Shown: positions 8,655-20,990, counted from the stretch's first letter. The stretch is DNA of 54,277 bases from JADJWR01 sp964509545 (GCA_964509545.1 CAZDXQ010000022.1:1-54277); one strand, 5' to 3'. The notes: a model not told the origin generated them from the letters alone. A program made the numbers and translations.

Positions 8655-9158
8655 CTACTCGATCTGGCTCGATGCCGAGGCGATGACGCGGCGCGTGTGC
8701 AGCGTGATGATCAACTGTTCGAGGAAGGCGAGGAACAGGGCGGCCAGGCCGACGGCCATCGACAGCTGCGGGATCCACAGCGGCGTGGCGTCGACGTTCT
8801 GCGACACGTCGTGATAGACGTACGAACCCCAGACCAGCTTACCGGCGAACCAGGCGAAATAGCCGGACAGAAGAGTGGCCAGCCCGAGGCAGAACACCTC
8901 GATCCACCAGCGCGGCCGGCCGGTGACGCGCTGGATGATCAGCGTGACACGGATGTGATCACCATGGCGCAGCGCGGCGGCCAGCGCCAGGAACGAGCCG
9001 GCAGCCAGCGTATAGCCGGCGTAGGCGTCGACGCCGGCCATCGAATAGCCGATCAGTCGGCCGGCGATATTGACGACCTCGATCGCCAGCGTGGCCAGGA
9101 TGAACAGGGCGCCGAGGGCACCGAGCCCTTTGTAAAGTGGGTCGAGCCAGGTGCGCAC
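8655..9158 (-). CDS. TRAP transporter small permease (DctQ family), left arm
   Basis: 167 residues with four hydrophobic segments, the DctQ topology. The central AAALRHGDHIRVTLI segment is typical of the family. It begins with GTG at 9158; no clear Shine-Dalgarno precedes it, and a strong stem-loop lies about 40 bases upstream. It pairs with the large permease encoded next. Confidence 0.87.
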   Translation of the reverse strand: MRTWLDPLYKGLGALGALFILATLAIEVVNIAGRLIGYSMAGVDAYAGYTLAAGSFLALAAALRHGDHIRVTLIIQRVTGRPRWWIEVFCLGLATLLSGYFAWFAGKLVWGSYVYHDVSQNVDATPLWIPQLSMAVGLAALFLAFLEQLIITLHTRRVIASASSQIE

Positions 9159-9196
9159 TTGGTCGTCGCGGTCGCGTGCGATTCTGTCGGCGACGG

Positions 9197-9226
9197 GGCG
9201 CCTGCGTGATGGCTCGCGCAGGCGCC
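9197..9226 (-). other. Strong stem-loop between dctP and dctQ (left arm)
   Basis: A 10-bp perfect stem GGCGCCTGCG/CGCAGGCGCC (9197-9206, 9217-9226) with a 10-base loop lies between the stop of the binding-protein gene and the start of dctQ. No T run follows in the direction of transcription. A partial terminator or 3'-end-protecting hairpin is likely, which would let the binding protein outnumber the permeases. Confidence 0.55.
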
Positions 9227-9236
9227 TCCGGAACGT

Positions 9237-10205
9237 CTACTTGCGGAAGCTGGTGATGATCGCCTGGCCGTCGGCGCCGGTCTTCTTCAGCCACTCCTCC
9301 AGCATCGACTCGCCGATCTTGGCCAGTTCGGCCTTGAACTGCGCGCTCGGTTCATAGACGGTCATCTTGTTGGCGCGCAGCGTGTTGACCGCCTCGGTGG
9401 TGTATTCGCGCATCCGCTTCCAGCCGCGCGCCTCCGCGTCCCTGGCGGCGGCCAGCACGGCCTCCTGGGTGGCCTTGTCGAGCTTGTCGAATTCCTTCTG
9501 GTTGACGATCACCATGTTCTTCGGCAGCCAGGCGTCGGCCGTCGCATAGTGCGTCAGGCTCTCCCAAACCTTCGAGTCGACGCCGGTGGCGCCCGAGGTC
9601 ATCAACGAATCGACCACGCCGGTGGCCAGCGCCTGCGACAGTTCGGCCGCCTGGATCGTCAGCGGCTGCGCACCGACGGCCTGGGCGATGCGCGTCGTCG
9701 CCGGGTTGTAGGCGCGCCACTTCAGCCCCTTCATGTCGGCCGTCGAGTTCAACTGCTTCTTCGAGTAGATGCCCTGCGGCGGCCAGGCCACCGCGTACAG
9801 CAGCCTGATGCCCTGGCCGGCAAGGCTCTTCTCGACGACCGGCTTCTGCGCCTGCCACAGCTTGAACGAGGCGTCGAAGCCGGTGGCGACGAACGGGATC
9901 GAATCGGCGCCGAAGATCGGGTTCTCGTTTTCCAGCAGGCTCATCAGCACCTCGCCGATCTGCGCCTGGCCGGTCTGCACCGCGCGCTTGATCTCGGGCG
10001 CCTTGAACAGCGCACCCCCCGGGTGCACGGTGATCGTGAGCTTGCCGCCGCTGGCCTTGGCCACGTCGGCGGCGAACTGGTTCAGGTTCTGCGTATGCGG
10101 GTTGCCTGCGGGATAGCCTGCAGGGAGATCCCACTTGGTCTGCGCCGAAGCAGCCAGCGTCACGCCCGCCAGCAGCGTGACGGCGAGCGAACGAACGATA
10201 TTCAT
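9237..10205 (-). CDS. TRAP transporter substrate-binding protein (DctP family), left arm
   Basis: 322 residues from the ATG at 10205, which has an excellent Shine-Dalgarno (AAGGAGG, 6 bases upstream). The frame extends to 10688 on paper, but that part overlaps the divergent lysR. A signal peptide (about 1-21, ending ASA) sends it to the periplasm. The family features PEIKRAVQTGQAQIGE and LKWRAYNPATTRIAQAVGAQP are present. It is the first gene of the minus-strand operon dctP-dctQ-dctM-dadA-like and is divergent from lysR, so that regulator probably controls it. The ligand is unknown. Confidence 0.92.
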   Translation of the reverse strand: MNIVRSLAVTLLAGVTLAASAQTKWDLPAGYPAGNPHTQNLNQFAADVAKASGGKLTITVHPGGALFKAPEIKRAVQTGQAQIGEVLMSLLENENPIFGADSIPFVATGFDASFKLWQAQKPVVEKSLAGQGIRLLYAVAWPPQGIYSKKQLNSTADMKGLKWRAYNPATTRIAQAVGAQPLTIQAAELSQALATGVVDSLMTSGATGVDSKVWESLTHYATADAWLPKNMVIVNQKEFDKLDKATQEAVLAAARDAEARGWKRMREYTTEAVNTLRANKMTVYEPSAQFKAELAKIGESMLEEWLKKTGADGQAIITSFRK

Positions 10206-10382
10206 TGAAGCCTCCTTGTTCGATGTCCGGGTAAAGCGTGCGCACTGTACCGCGAGCCGACGACGGGTGCAGCGGCGGAGGAGGCCGGGCTGCGACCTGC
10301 CGTCGCGCCGGCGCAAACAGGGCATACTCGGCCCGGGCGGACGGCCCGACCGTGCCGTGCGCGGCTTCGGCGAGGAGATCAG
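10206..10382. promoter_or_regulatory. Divergent regulatory region between dctP and lysR
   Basis: 177 bases without a gene. On the minus strand TACAGT (10244-10249) is a possible -10 box 39 bases before dctP, without a good -35. On the plus strand CATACT (10323-10328) is a weak -10 candidate for lysR. LysR-family regulators normally bind such divergent regions, but I could not single out a convincing T-N11-A operator. Confidence 0.4.
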
Positions 10383-11342
10383 ATGAACCTGCGCTTCCTG
10401 GAAGCCTTTGTCTGGGTCGCCCGGCTGTCCAGCTTCAAGGCGGCGGCCGACAGGCTGTGCACGACGCAGGCGGGCATCTCCAGCCGCATCGCCACGCTGG
10501 AGGAGCAACTGGGCGTGCGCCTGTTCGAACGCGACCGGCGCTCGGTGACGCTCACCTTCCAGGGCAGCGAACTGCTGCCGATGGCCGAGTCGATGCTCGA
10601 ACTGCAGGCGAAGATGCGCGCTGCGGTCGGTTCGCCCGGCGTTTCCTCCGGTACGCTGCGCATCGGCGTGATGGAAACGGTGGTCCATACCTGGCTGCCG
10701 GCGCTGCTGTCGCGCTTCTCGCGCCGCTATCCGCAGATCACCATCGAACTGCAGTCGGACACCTCGCCCAGACTGCGCGACGAACTGCTGCGCGGCCGTC
10801 TCGATGTCGCCTTCCAGACCGAGTCGATCAGCGAGGGCTTCATCGAGAACCGCAGCATCGCCCTGCTGGCGATGCGCTGGGTGGCCGCCCCTGGGCTGCC
10901 GCTCGCGCCCGGGACGCTGCGGCTGGAGGACATCGCCGAGCAGCCGATCATCAGCTTCCAGCGCGAGTCGATCGTCTATCGCAGCGTGCTGGCGGCCGCT
11001 GGCGACAGCGCGCTGCGCACGCCGCTGCGGGTGAGCTTCTTTTCATCGTTGGCGGCGATGATCGAACTGGCCAAGACCGGTTTCGGCGTCGCGCCGCTGC
11101 CGGTGGCAGTCGTTCAGCGCGAGGTCGAGCGCGGCGAACTGGTGCTGCTCGATGTCGATCCGCCGCTGCCGCCGCTGCCCGTGTACGCCAGCCAGCGTGC
11201 CGAACCGGCGCTGGCCGAGATCGACGAGCTGATCGCACTGGCGGAAACGACATGCACCGAGTTCCTCGCCGCCGGCCGGCCCGACGTGGTGCAGCACACA
11301 ACGGGACCGCAGCGCTTATCAGTGGTCAAAAGAAAAACTTGA
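10383..11342 (+). CDS. LysR-family transcriptional regulator of the TRAP/oxoprolinase locus
   Basis: 319 residues. The N-terminal winged helix-turn-helix (about 3-62) has the classic AAADRLCTTQAGISSRIATL helix pair, followed by EEQLGVRLFERDRRSVTLT. The C-terminal part is the two-lobed co-inducer-binding domain. It starts at the ATG after GAGGAG. It sits between two oppositely oriented transport operons: dctP-dctQ-dctM-dadA on one side and the DUF1445/TRAP/DUF2848/oxoprolinase genes on the other. It is therefore the likely sensor for their substrate. Whether it controls one arm or both is inference. Confidence 0.92.
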   Translation: MNLRFLEAFVWVARLSSFKAAADRLCTTQAGISSRIATLEEQLGVRLFERDRRSVTLTFQGSELLPMAESMLELQAKMRAAVGSPGVSSGTLRIGVMETVVHTWLPALLSRFSRRYPQITIELQSDTSPRLRDELLRGRLDVAFQTESISEGFIENRSIALLAMRWVAAPGLPLAPGTLRLEDIAEQPIISFQRESIVYRSVLAAAGDSALRTPLRVSFFSSLAAMIELAKTGFGVAPLPVAVVQREVERGELVLLDVDPPLPPLPVYASQRAEPALAEIDELIALAETTCTEFLAAGRPDVVQHTTGPQRLSVVKRKT

Positions 11343-11359
11343 TTGACGCCGCGAAGGGC

Positions 11360-11378
11360 GCGCCGCACAGTGCGGCGC
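11360..11378 (+). promoter_or_regulatory. Inverted repeat upstream of the DUF1445 gene
   Basis: GCGCCGC-ACAGT-GCGGCGC forms a 7-bp dyad 30 bases before the DUF1445 start and just after lysR. TTGACG at 11343-11348 resembles a -35 box, but no good -10 follows at the right distance. The dyad could be an operator or a weak hairpin that sets off the catabolic operon from lysR. Confidence 0.35.
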
Positions 11379-11407
11379 TATCCCGATTCCATGCAAGGCG
11401 TCCGCCG

Positions 11408-12205
11408 ATGATCGAGTCATCCGCCGCGCTTTCTACCGGCGCCGAGGTCCGACGTGCCGCGCGCAGCGGCCGGCTTGCCGGCCACACCGTGGCTGCCGCC
11501 CCGACCTATGTGCAGGGCAACGTGGTGATCCTGCCGCAGGCGCAGGCCTACGACTTCCTTCTGTACTGCCAGCGCAATCCCAAGCCTTGTCCGCTGCTGG
11601 CTGTCGGCGATGCCGGCGATCCGCGACTGCCCGCGCTGGGCGAGGATCTGGACATCCGCACCGACGTGCCCCTCTACCGGGTCTGGCGCGATGGCAAACT
11701 GGTCGAGGAGCCGACCGACATTACGGCGCTATGGCGCGACGATTTCGTCAGCTTCGTTCTCGGCTGCAGCTTCAGCTTCGAGCAGGCGCTGATTGCCGCC
11801 GGCGTGCCGCTGCGGCATGTCGAATGCGGCGACAACGTGGCCATGTTCCGCACTGGCATCGAGACGGTTGCGGCCGGGCCGTTCCGCGGTCCGCTGGTGG
11901 TGACGATGCGGCCGTTTTCGCCGGCCGACGCAATCCGCGCCGTGCAGATCACGTCGCGCTTTCCCAGCGTGCACGGCGCGCCGGTGCATCTGGGCGACCC
12001 GGCGAGCATCGGCATCGACGACCTGAGCCGCCCCGACTATGGCGACCCGGTCGAAGTCCGGCCGGGCGAGATCCCGGTCTTCTGGGCCTGCGGCGTCACG
12101 CCGCAGGCGGCGCTGACGGCCGCGCGGCTGCCGCTGGCCATCACCCATGCGCCGGGCTGCATGCTGGTGACCGACCTGCTGAACGAACGTCTTGCCGCAC
12201 TCTGA
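11408..12205 (+). CDS. DUF1445 (UPF0317, YcsI-type) putative hydro-lyase / D-glutamate cyclase-related protein
   Basis: 265 residues from the ATG at 11408; a longer open frame upstream only overlaps lysR. Family hallmarks are PTYVQGNVVILP, the GCSFSFEQAL segment, NVAMFRT, MRPFSPADAIRAVQITSRFP and HLGDPASIGI, with ITHAPGCMLVTDL near the end. Family facts: members are annotated as putative hydro-lyases; the same domain forms the N-terminal part of mammalian D-glutamate cyclase; and B. subtilis ycsI lies among the 5-oxoprolinase genes pxpABC. Here it opens an operon ending in a 5-oxoprolinase-type enzyme, which points again to 5-oxoproline or D-glutamate chemistry. The reaction itself has not been shown by anything visible here. 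Confidence 0.87.
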   Translation: MIESSAALSTGAEVRRAARSGRLAGHTVAAAPTYVQGNVVILPQAQAYDFLLYCQRNPKPCPLLAVGDAGDPRLPALGEDLDIRTDVPLYRVWRDGKLVEEPTDITALWRDDFVSFVLGCSFSFEQALIAAGVPLRHVECGDNVAMFRTGIETVAAGPFRGPLVVTMRPFSPADAIRAVQITSRFPSVHGAPVHLGDPASIGIDDLSRPDYGDPVEVRPGEIPVFWACGVTPQAALTAARLPLAITHAPGCMLVTDLLNERLAAL

Positions 12206-12257
12206 ACGTCTACCTGCTCGGCGCGCTCGCGCCTTCTCTTCTTCGACGGAGGTTTGC

Positions 12258-13307
12258 ATGAAACACATCGTTGGTGCACTGGCGCTTGCGGCTGCGGCCG
12301 TCGTGGCGATGCCGGCAGCGGCGCAGTCGCTGCCGAAGACGCATCTGCGCGTCGTCGGCTCGATTTCCAGTCTGCCGCAGTACAAGGACTACGAGCTTCC
12401 GTTCTGGACCAAGCAGCTGCCCGAGCGCTCCGGCGGCGCGATTACCACCGAGATCAAGGGCTTCAACGAGATGGGCCTGAAGGGGCCCGAGGTGCTGCGG
12501 CTGATGGGGCAGGGCGTGGTCGAGATCGGCGCCACCGTGATCTCCTACCTGGCGGCGGACGATCCGGCCAACGAGATGGTCGATCTCGCCGGCCTGCTGC
12601 CCGACGTGGCCACTGCGCGCCGCGTCACCGAGGCGACCCGGCCCGTGTACGCGAAGCTGTACCGCGAAAAGTTCAACGTCGAACTGCTCGGCTTTGGCAC
12701 CTATCCGGCGCAGGTACTGTTCTGCAATGGTGAGGTCAAGGGGCTTACGGATGTCAAGGGCAAGAAGATCCGTGTGGCCGGCCGTTCGCTGTCGGAGCTG
12801 ATCGAAGCGCTCGGCGGAACGCCGGTGACGATGTCCTTCGGCGAGGTGGTGCCGGCGCTGCAGAACAAGACGGTGGACTGCGCCATTACCGGGTCGCTGT
12901 CGGGCAACCTGGCCAAGTGGCACGAGGTCACCACGCACCTGCTGGTGCTGCCGCTGTCGTGGAACCAGATCGTCTATGCCGTCAACGGCAAGGCCTGGGC
13001 CGGCTACAAGCCCGAGGTGCGCGCCTTCCTGGGCAAGGAAATCCAGCGGCTGGAGAAGGACGTGTGGGACGCGGCCGATGCCTTCACCGTACAGGGCTAC
13101 GAGTGCAACGCCGGCACTGACAAGTGCACGATGGGCCAGAAAGGCAGGATGCAGCTGGTGCAGCCGAGTTCGGCCGATCGCGAACTGCTGAAGAAGATCA
13201 TCAACGAGGTCACGCTGCCGAAGTGGGCGGCGCGCTGCTCGGCGCAGTGCTTGGCCGATTTCAATGCCACGGTCGGCAAGGCGACCGGAGTGACGGCGAA
13301 GAAGTAA
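12258..13307 (+). CDS. TRAP transporter substrate-binding protein (DctP family), right arm
   Basis: 349 residues from the ATG at 12258, preceded by ACGGAGG. A signal peptide (about 1-22, ending PAAAQS) exports it. The DctP segments KGKKIRVAGRS and LPLSWNQIVYAVNGKAW are present. The C-terminal part has four cysteines (YEC, DKC, RCSAQC), suggesting two disulphides in the periplasmic protein; the left-arm DctP lacks these. The two binding proteins are clearly different, so the two TRAP systems probably do not share a ligand. It is followed after 27 bases by dctQ. Confidence 0.9.
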   Translation: MKHIVGALALAAAAVVAMPAAAQSLPKTHLRVVGSISSLPQYKDYELPFWTKQLPERSGGAITTEIKGFNEMGLKGPEVLRLMGQGVVEIGATVISYLAADDPANEMVDLAGLLPDVATARRVTEATRPVYAKLYREKFNVELLGFGTYPAQVLFCNGEVKGLTDVKGKKIRVAGRSLSELIEALGGTPVTMSFGEVVPALQNKTVDCAITGSLSGNLAKWHEVTTHLLVLPLSWNQIVYAVNGKAWAGYKPEVRAFLGKEIQRLEKDVWDAADAFTVQGYECNAGTDKCTMGQKGRMQLVQPSSADRELLKKIINEVTLPKWAARCSAQCLADFNATVGKATGVTAKK

Positions 13308-13334
13308 CGCGGCGAGGGCCGCCGGCAGGCAACG

Positions 13335-13937
13335 ATGCGCGACGCGCTCGATGCGGCACTGCGCGCGGCCGACCGCGGCTCGACCGCGGCGGCCCTTGCA
13401 GGCGGGCTGCTGATCCTCGCCGCCGCGGTGATCGTTTCCGTCGACGTGCTGCTGCGCAAGTTCACCACGGTCACGGTCGGCGGTGCCGACGAGCTTTCCG
13501 GTTATGCGCTGGCCATCGGCTCGACCTGGGCGTTCGCCTTCGTGATGCTGAACCGGGGCAATGTCCGCATCGACGCGCTGTACCAGCACCTGCCGCGTGT
13601 GGGGGCGGCCGCCTGCGATCTGGCGGCCGTGCTGGCGCTGCTCGCCTTCGTGACGATGGTGGCGTGGCACGGCTGGGGCGTGATGCGCTACGCGTGGGAC
13701 ATTGGCTCGCGCTCGAACTCGTCACTTGCCGTGCCGCTGGCAATCCCGCTGACGCTTTGGTGGGCGGGTTATGCATGGTTCGTCGGTTGCGGGATGCTGC
13801 TGCTTGCCCGCTCGATCGCCGCGCTCGCCGGCGGCGATCTCGCCGAGGTCAACCGGCTGATCGGCGCCCGCTCGGTGAAGGACGAGGCGGCCGACGAACT
13901 GCACGCCGCGAGCGAAAGCCTGAAGGCGGGGCGATGA
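13335..13937 (+). CDS. TRAP transporter small permease (DctQ family), right arm
   Basis: 200 residues with four hydrophobic segments and the family segment ELSGYALAIGSTWAFAFVMLN followed by RGNVRIDALY. A hydrophilic C-terminal tail (about 165-200) extends into the cytoplasm. Its stop overlaps the start of dctM by four bases (ATGA), which implies translational coupling and equal production of the two permeases. Confidence 0.88.
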   Translation: MRDALDAALRAADRGSTAAALAGGLLILAAAVIVSVDVLLRKFTTVTVGGADELSGYALAIGSTWAFAFVMLNRGNVRIDALYQHLPRVGAAACDLAAVLALLAFVTMVAWHGWGVMRYAWDIGSRSNSSLAVPLAIPLTLWWAGYAWFVGCGMLLLARSIAALAGGDLAEVNRLIGARSVKDEAADELHAASESLKAGR

Positions 13938-15220
13938 TCCCGACCGCACTGTTCACGCTTCTCTTGTTGATGGGGCTGGCCGTTCCGGTGGCGGCTTCGC
14001 TCGGCGTGCTCGGCATCGTGCTGGCGCAGTTCTTCGCCTTCCTGCCGGTGTCGCGGGCAGCCGGAGAGATCGCCTGGAGTTCGAGCAACGAGTTCCTGCT
14101 GGTGGCGCTGCCGATGTTCATCCTGCTCGGCGAACTGCTGCTGCGCTCCGGACTGGCGGAACGGATGTACGGCGCGCTGGCCAACTGGCTGTCGTGGCTG
14201 CCGGGCGGCCTGATGCACTCGAACATTGCCGCCTGCGCGCTGTTTGCCGCGACCTCGGGCTCGAGCGTGGCCACCGCCGCCACCGTCGGCACCGTGGCGC
14301 TGCCGCAGGCGCGCCGCTTCGGCTACAGCGAGCGGCTGTTCCTCGGCACGCTGGCCGCCGGCGGCACACTCGGCATCCTGATTCCGCCGTCGATCAACAT
14401 GATCATCTATGCGGTGCTGACCAATACCTCGGTGCCGAAGCTGTATCTCGCCGGCATCGTTCCCGGCATCCTCCTGGCGCTGGCATTCATGCTGATCGTC
14501 GCCATCGCCTGCGCCTGGCGACCGGCGCTCGGCGGGCAGCGGATCCGGGCGACGCTGGCCGCCTGCATCGCCGGACTGGTGCACCTGCTGCCGCCGCTGG
14601 GCGTGTTCCTGGTGGTGGTGGGATCGATCTACGCCGGCCTGGCCACGCCCACCGAGGCGGCCTCGCTCGGGGTGATGGCCGGAATGCTGCTGGCGTGGTG
14701 GAACAAGGCGCTGACCTGGACCATGCTGCGCACGGCGCTGCTGGGCACCATGCGCTCGACAGGCATGATCATTCTGATCATCGTCGCCGCCTATTTCTTG
14801 AACTTCGTGATGTCTTCGATCGGCCTGACCACGCGCCTGACCGACACGGTGCAGAACCTCGGCCTGTCGAAATGGGAAATGCTGCTGGCGGTGATCGTCT
14901 TCTACGTGATCCTCGGCTGCTTCATGGAAACGCTGTCGCTGATGATCACGACGATCCCGGTCATTGCGCCGGTGATGGCGGCGCTGGGCTTCGACATGAT
15001 CTGGTTCGGCATCGTCATCATCGTGCTGGTCGAAACGGCGCTGATCACGCCGCCGGTCGGCCTGAACCTGTTCGTCGTCCACAACCTGCGCGCCCGCGGC
15101 TCGATGAACGACGTGATCATCGGCAGCGCGCCCTTCGTCGCCGCGCTGTTCCTGCTGCTGGCCGCGCTCGCCTTCTTCCCCGATCTCGCCTTGTGGCTTC
15201 CCACCGTGCTGTCGCAATGA
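13934..15220 (+). CDS. TRAP transporter large permease (DctM family), right arm
   Basis: 428 residues from the ATG at 13934; an open frame runs upstream to 13124 but is the shadow of dctP and dctQ. About 12 membrane segments and DctM hallmarks are present: SGSSVATAATVG, GTLGILIPPSINMIIYA, and TPPVGLNLFVVHN. It forms the import channel with the DctQ encoded before it. The stop overlaps the ATG of the DUF2848 gene by four bases, so transport and the downstream enzyme are translated as a coupled set. Confidence 0.93.
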   Translation: MIPTALFTLLLLMGLAVPVAASLGVLGIVLAQFFAFLPVSRAAGEIAWSSSNEFLLVALPMFILLGELLLRSGLAERMYGALANWLSWLPGGLMHSNIAACALFAATSGSSVATAATVGTVALPQARRFGYSERLFLGTLAAGGTLGILIPPSINMIIYAVLTNTSVPKLYLAGIVPGILLALAFMLIVAIACAWRPALGGQRIRATLAACIAGLVHLLPPLGVFLVVVGSIYAGLATPTEAASLGVMAGMLLAWWNKALTWTMLRTALLGTMRSTGMIILIIVAAYFLNFVMSSIGLTTRLTDTVQNLGLSKWEMLLAVIVFYVILGCFMETLSLMITTIPVIAPVMAALGFDMIWFGIVIIVLVETALITPPVGLNLFVVHNLRARGSMNDVIIGSAPFVAALFLLLAALAFFPDLALWLPTVLSQ

Positions 15221-15909
15221 CCCCGTTGAACTTCGACATTCCCGAGGCGGCGCCGCTGGCGGCTGCCGTCGACACGCTCGTGATCGCCGGCTGGACCGGC
15301 CGCGACAGGGCGGCGATCGAGCATCACATCGAGGAGCTGGCCGCACTCGGCGTGCCGCGGCCGTCGACCGTGCCGCTGTACTACCGTGTCAGCCACGCCG
15401 CTCTGACGCAGGCCGATCGGATCGAGGCGCTCGGCGAGGCGAGTTCGGGCGAAGCGGAGCCGGTACTGCTGCGCGTGCAAGGCCGCTGGTGGCTGACCGT
15501 CGGCTCCGACCATACCGATCGCAAGGTCGAGGCGTACTCCGTGGCCGTGTCCAAGCAGATGTGCGCCAAGCCGCTGGCCCGGCAGGCGTGGTGCTGGGAC
15601 GACGTCGAAGCCTATGCCGACGAACTGATTCTGCGCTCGGAGGTGTACGAGGGCGGTCGATGGGTCGCCTACCAGCAGGGAACGCTGGCAAGCATCCGGC
15701 CGCTGCCGGATCTGGTCGGCGGCTACGTCGGCGGCGCTTCGCCGGCAGACGGTCTGGTGATGTTCTGCGGCACGCTGGCCGTGCGTCCGGATGCGACCGG
15801 CCGCGGCGTACGGCCGACGCCGCGGCTGCGTCTGGCGATCGAGGATGCGCGCCGTCGCCGCAGCCTGGCGCACGAATACAGCGTCGCCACGCTGCCGGTC
15901 GTCGCCTGA
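15217..15909 (+). CDS. DUF2848 family protein of unknown function
   Basis: 230 residues. The core GSDHTDRKVEAYSVAVSKQM, with the downstream CWDDVEAYADELILRS, is the recognisable signature of DUF2848. No signal peptide or membrane segment is seen, so it is cytoplasmic. The conserved His/Asp cluster GSDHTD and a C-terminal FCGTLAV strand hint at a metal-dependent hydrolase fold similar to fumarylacetoacetate hydrolase; that is only a suspicion. It is translationally coupled to dctM and followed 24 bases later by the oxoprolinase. This makes it a likely enzyme in the same pathway, possibly handling the ring-opened or a modified product. Confidence 0.83.
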   Translation: MTPLNFDIPEAAPLAAAVDTLVIAGWTGRDRAAIEHHIEELAALGVPRPSTVPLYYRVSHAALTQADRIEALGEASSGEAEPVLLRVQGRWWLTVGSDHTDRKVEAYSVAVSKQMCAKPLARQAWCWDDVEAYADELILRSEVYEGGRWVAYQQGTLASIRPLPDLVGGYVGGASPADGLVMFCGTLAVRPDATGRGVRPTPRLRLAIEDARRRRSLAHEYSVATLPVVA

Positions 15910-15933
15910 CGCCATGGCGCGGAGGAAGTGGCG

Positions 15934-19593
<3,660 letters not shown>

Positions 19594-19649
19594 ACCGCGC
19601 CGGCGTCCGATCGCCCCAATACGGCGGGCCGGCCGGGCCTATTCCGCGC

Positions 19650-19677
19650 TTAGGCGACCGCGCCGGCTGCCGATAAT
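19650..19677 (+). promoter_or_regulatory. Possible promoter of the HDOD gene
   Basis: GATAAT at 19672-19677 is a good -10 match 48 bases before the HDOD start. The paired -35 (TTAGGC, 19650-19655, 16-base spacer) is weak. The remaining gap 19594-19725 contains GC-rich repeats of GGCC/CCGG but no gene. Confidence 0.4.
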
Positions 19678-19725
19678 CGCCGCAAGAAGGCTGCTCTCAG
19701 TCGGCGGCCGCGCTGGCGTGCATCG

Positions 19726-20958
19726 ATGAACGCTCCTGAAAGACTTCCGACCGGGGTCGGCCGCGCGCTCGGCGCAGTGGCGCTTTGTTATGCGCCGCTG
19801 ATCGACAAGAACCGCAAGGCGATCGGTAACCGGCTGACGTTGCTGTCCGTGGACACGCAGAACAAGGCCGATCTTGGCACGCTGCTGGCGGACCTGAACC
19901 AGGTCTGGCCGGCGCAGGGGCCGCCGACGCTGATCGCGCCGCTGGATACGGCGATCGAGGACTCGGTCAACGGCTGGCAGCCGCCGGCGAACGCGGTGCT
20001 CGAGATTCCGGGCATCCAGCTCTCCGACCCGGTGCTGCAATCCGCGGTGCAGATCCTGTTTCGCGACGGCAAGAAGCTGGCGCTGCGCGGCCGCACCGAG
20101 GCGCCGCTGCCGCCGGCGCTGCTGTCGTGCTTCGAATATTCGATCATCCACATCAGCGAGGACCGCCGCATCAATGCCGACGGCACGGCGACCGCGGCGC
20201 CTGCGGGCGTGAAGCGGCGCATGCCTTTCATCATCACCGGCGTGAAGAGCGTCGCCGAGATCGACGGGGCGTTCTCGCGCGGCGCCACGGCGACCGTCGG
20301 CTGGCCGCTGGACGAGGCGCTGTATCGAAGCGCCCGCCCGCTGCAGGCGGGCCAGGCCATTGTGCTCGAGTTGCTGCGCCTGGTCCGCGACGACGCGCCA
20401 CTGGCCAAGATCGACCAGGTGCTCAAGCGCGACCCGGCCGTGGCGTTCAAGCTGCTGCGCCTGGTCAACTCGGCCGCCTTCGGCCTGGCGGTGCAGATCA
20501 CCAGCTTCCAGCACGCGGTGATGATGCTCGGCTACAAGAAGATGACGCGCTGGCTGTCGCTGCTTCTGGCCACCGCGACCAAGGACGCCAACACCTTTCC
20601 GCTGATGCACGCGTCGATCCGGCGCGGCCTTTTCCTCGAGTCGCTGGCCGCGACCAACGACGCCGAGCGGCGCGACGAGCTGTTCATCACCGGTGCCTTC
20701 TCGCTGCTCGACCGGATCACCGGCGCTTCATTCGATCAGCTGTTCGAACTGATCACGCTTTCGGACAACGTGGTCGAGGCGATCCGCAACCGGCAGGGAC
20801 CGCACGCCTGCTACCTGTCGCTGGTCGAGTCGATCGAGCGCGCCGATCCGATCGGCGTGGTCGAGAAGCTGGAAGAGCTGGCGATGCCGGTGGTCGAGTG
20901 CAACATCGCGCTGCTGCAGGCGCTGGGTACCGCCGACCTGCTCGACGGCGACCTTTAA
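19726..20958 (+). CDS. HDOD-domain signalling protein with a degenerate EAL-like N-terminus
   Basis: 410 residues. The C-terminal half (about 205-400) is an HDOD domain, seen from LKRDPAVAFKLLRLVNSAAF and SFQHAVMMLGYKKMTRWL; it is HD-like without the metal-binding His-Asp pair. The N-terminal half (about 10-200) has the layout of the EAL-type domain of YuxH-like proteins, but no EAL or catalytic acidic residues are visible, so it should not hydrolyse cyclic di-GMP. Such proteins act as scaffolds in regulation of motility, biofilm or secretion. It stands alone between the oxoprolinase operon and purL, so the context gives no further clue. Confidence 0.87.
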   Translation: MNAPERLPTGVGRALGAVALCYAPLIDKNRKAIGNRLTLLSVDTQNKADLGTLLADLNQVWPAQGPPTLIAPLDTAIEDSVNGWQPPANAVLEIPGIQLSDPVLQSAVQILFRDGKKLALRGRTEAPLPPALLSCFEYSIIHISEDRRINADGTATAAPAGVKRRMPFIITGVKSVAEIDGAFSRGATATVGWPLDEALYRSARPLQAGQAIVLELLRLVRDDAPLAKIDQVLKRDPAVAFKLLRLVNSAAFGLAVQITSFQHAVMMLGYKKMTRWLSLLLATATKDANTFPLMHASIRRGLFLESLAATNDAERRDELFITGAFSLLDRITGASFDQLFELITLSDNVVEAIRNRQGPHACYLSLVESIERADPIGVVEKLEELAMPVVECNIALLQALGTADLLDGDL

Positions 20959-20984
20959 AGCCGGGTCGCGACGCAGCGCGCGGC

Positions 20985-20990
20985 TATACT
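20985..20990 (+). promoter_or_regulatory. Candidate -10 box for purL
   Basis: TATACT, five of six bases of the sigma-70 -10 consensus, lies 52 bases before the purL ATG in an otherwise G+C-rich gap. The -35 region is poor, so activity may need an activator or an extended context. Confidence 0.4.

Noticed and set aside
7330..8778. Upstream half of a 903-codon minus-strand frame that continues into the DadA-like gene
   Set aside because: It overlaps dctM in another frame, has no recognisable domain, and the FAD motif begins right at the ATG at 7329.
10238..11407. Upstream extension of the DUF1445 frame
   Set aside because: It lies across lysR, has low-complexity Arg/Ala content, and family similarity begins after the ATG at 11408.
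19594..19725. GGCC/CCGG-rich stretch as a repeat element
   Set aside because: Short, imperfect and explained by high G+C; no second copy noticed.
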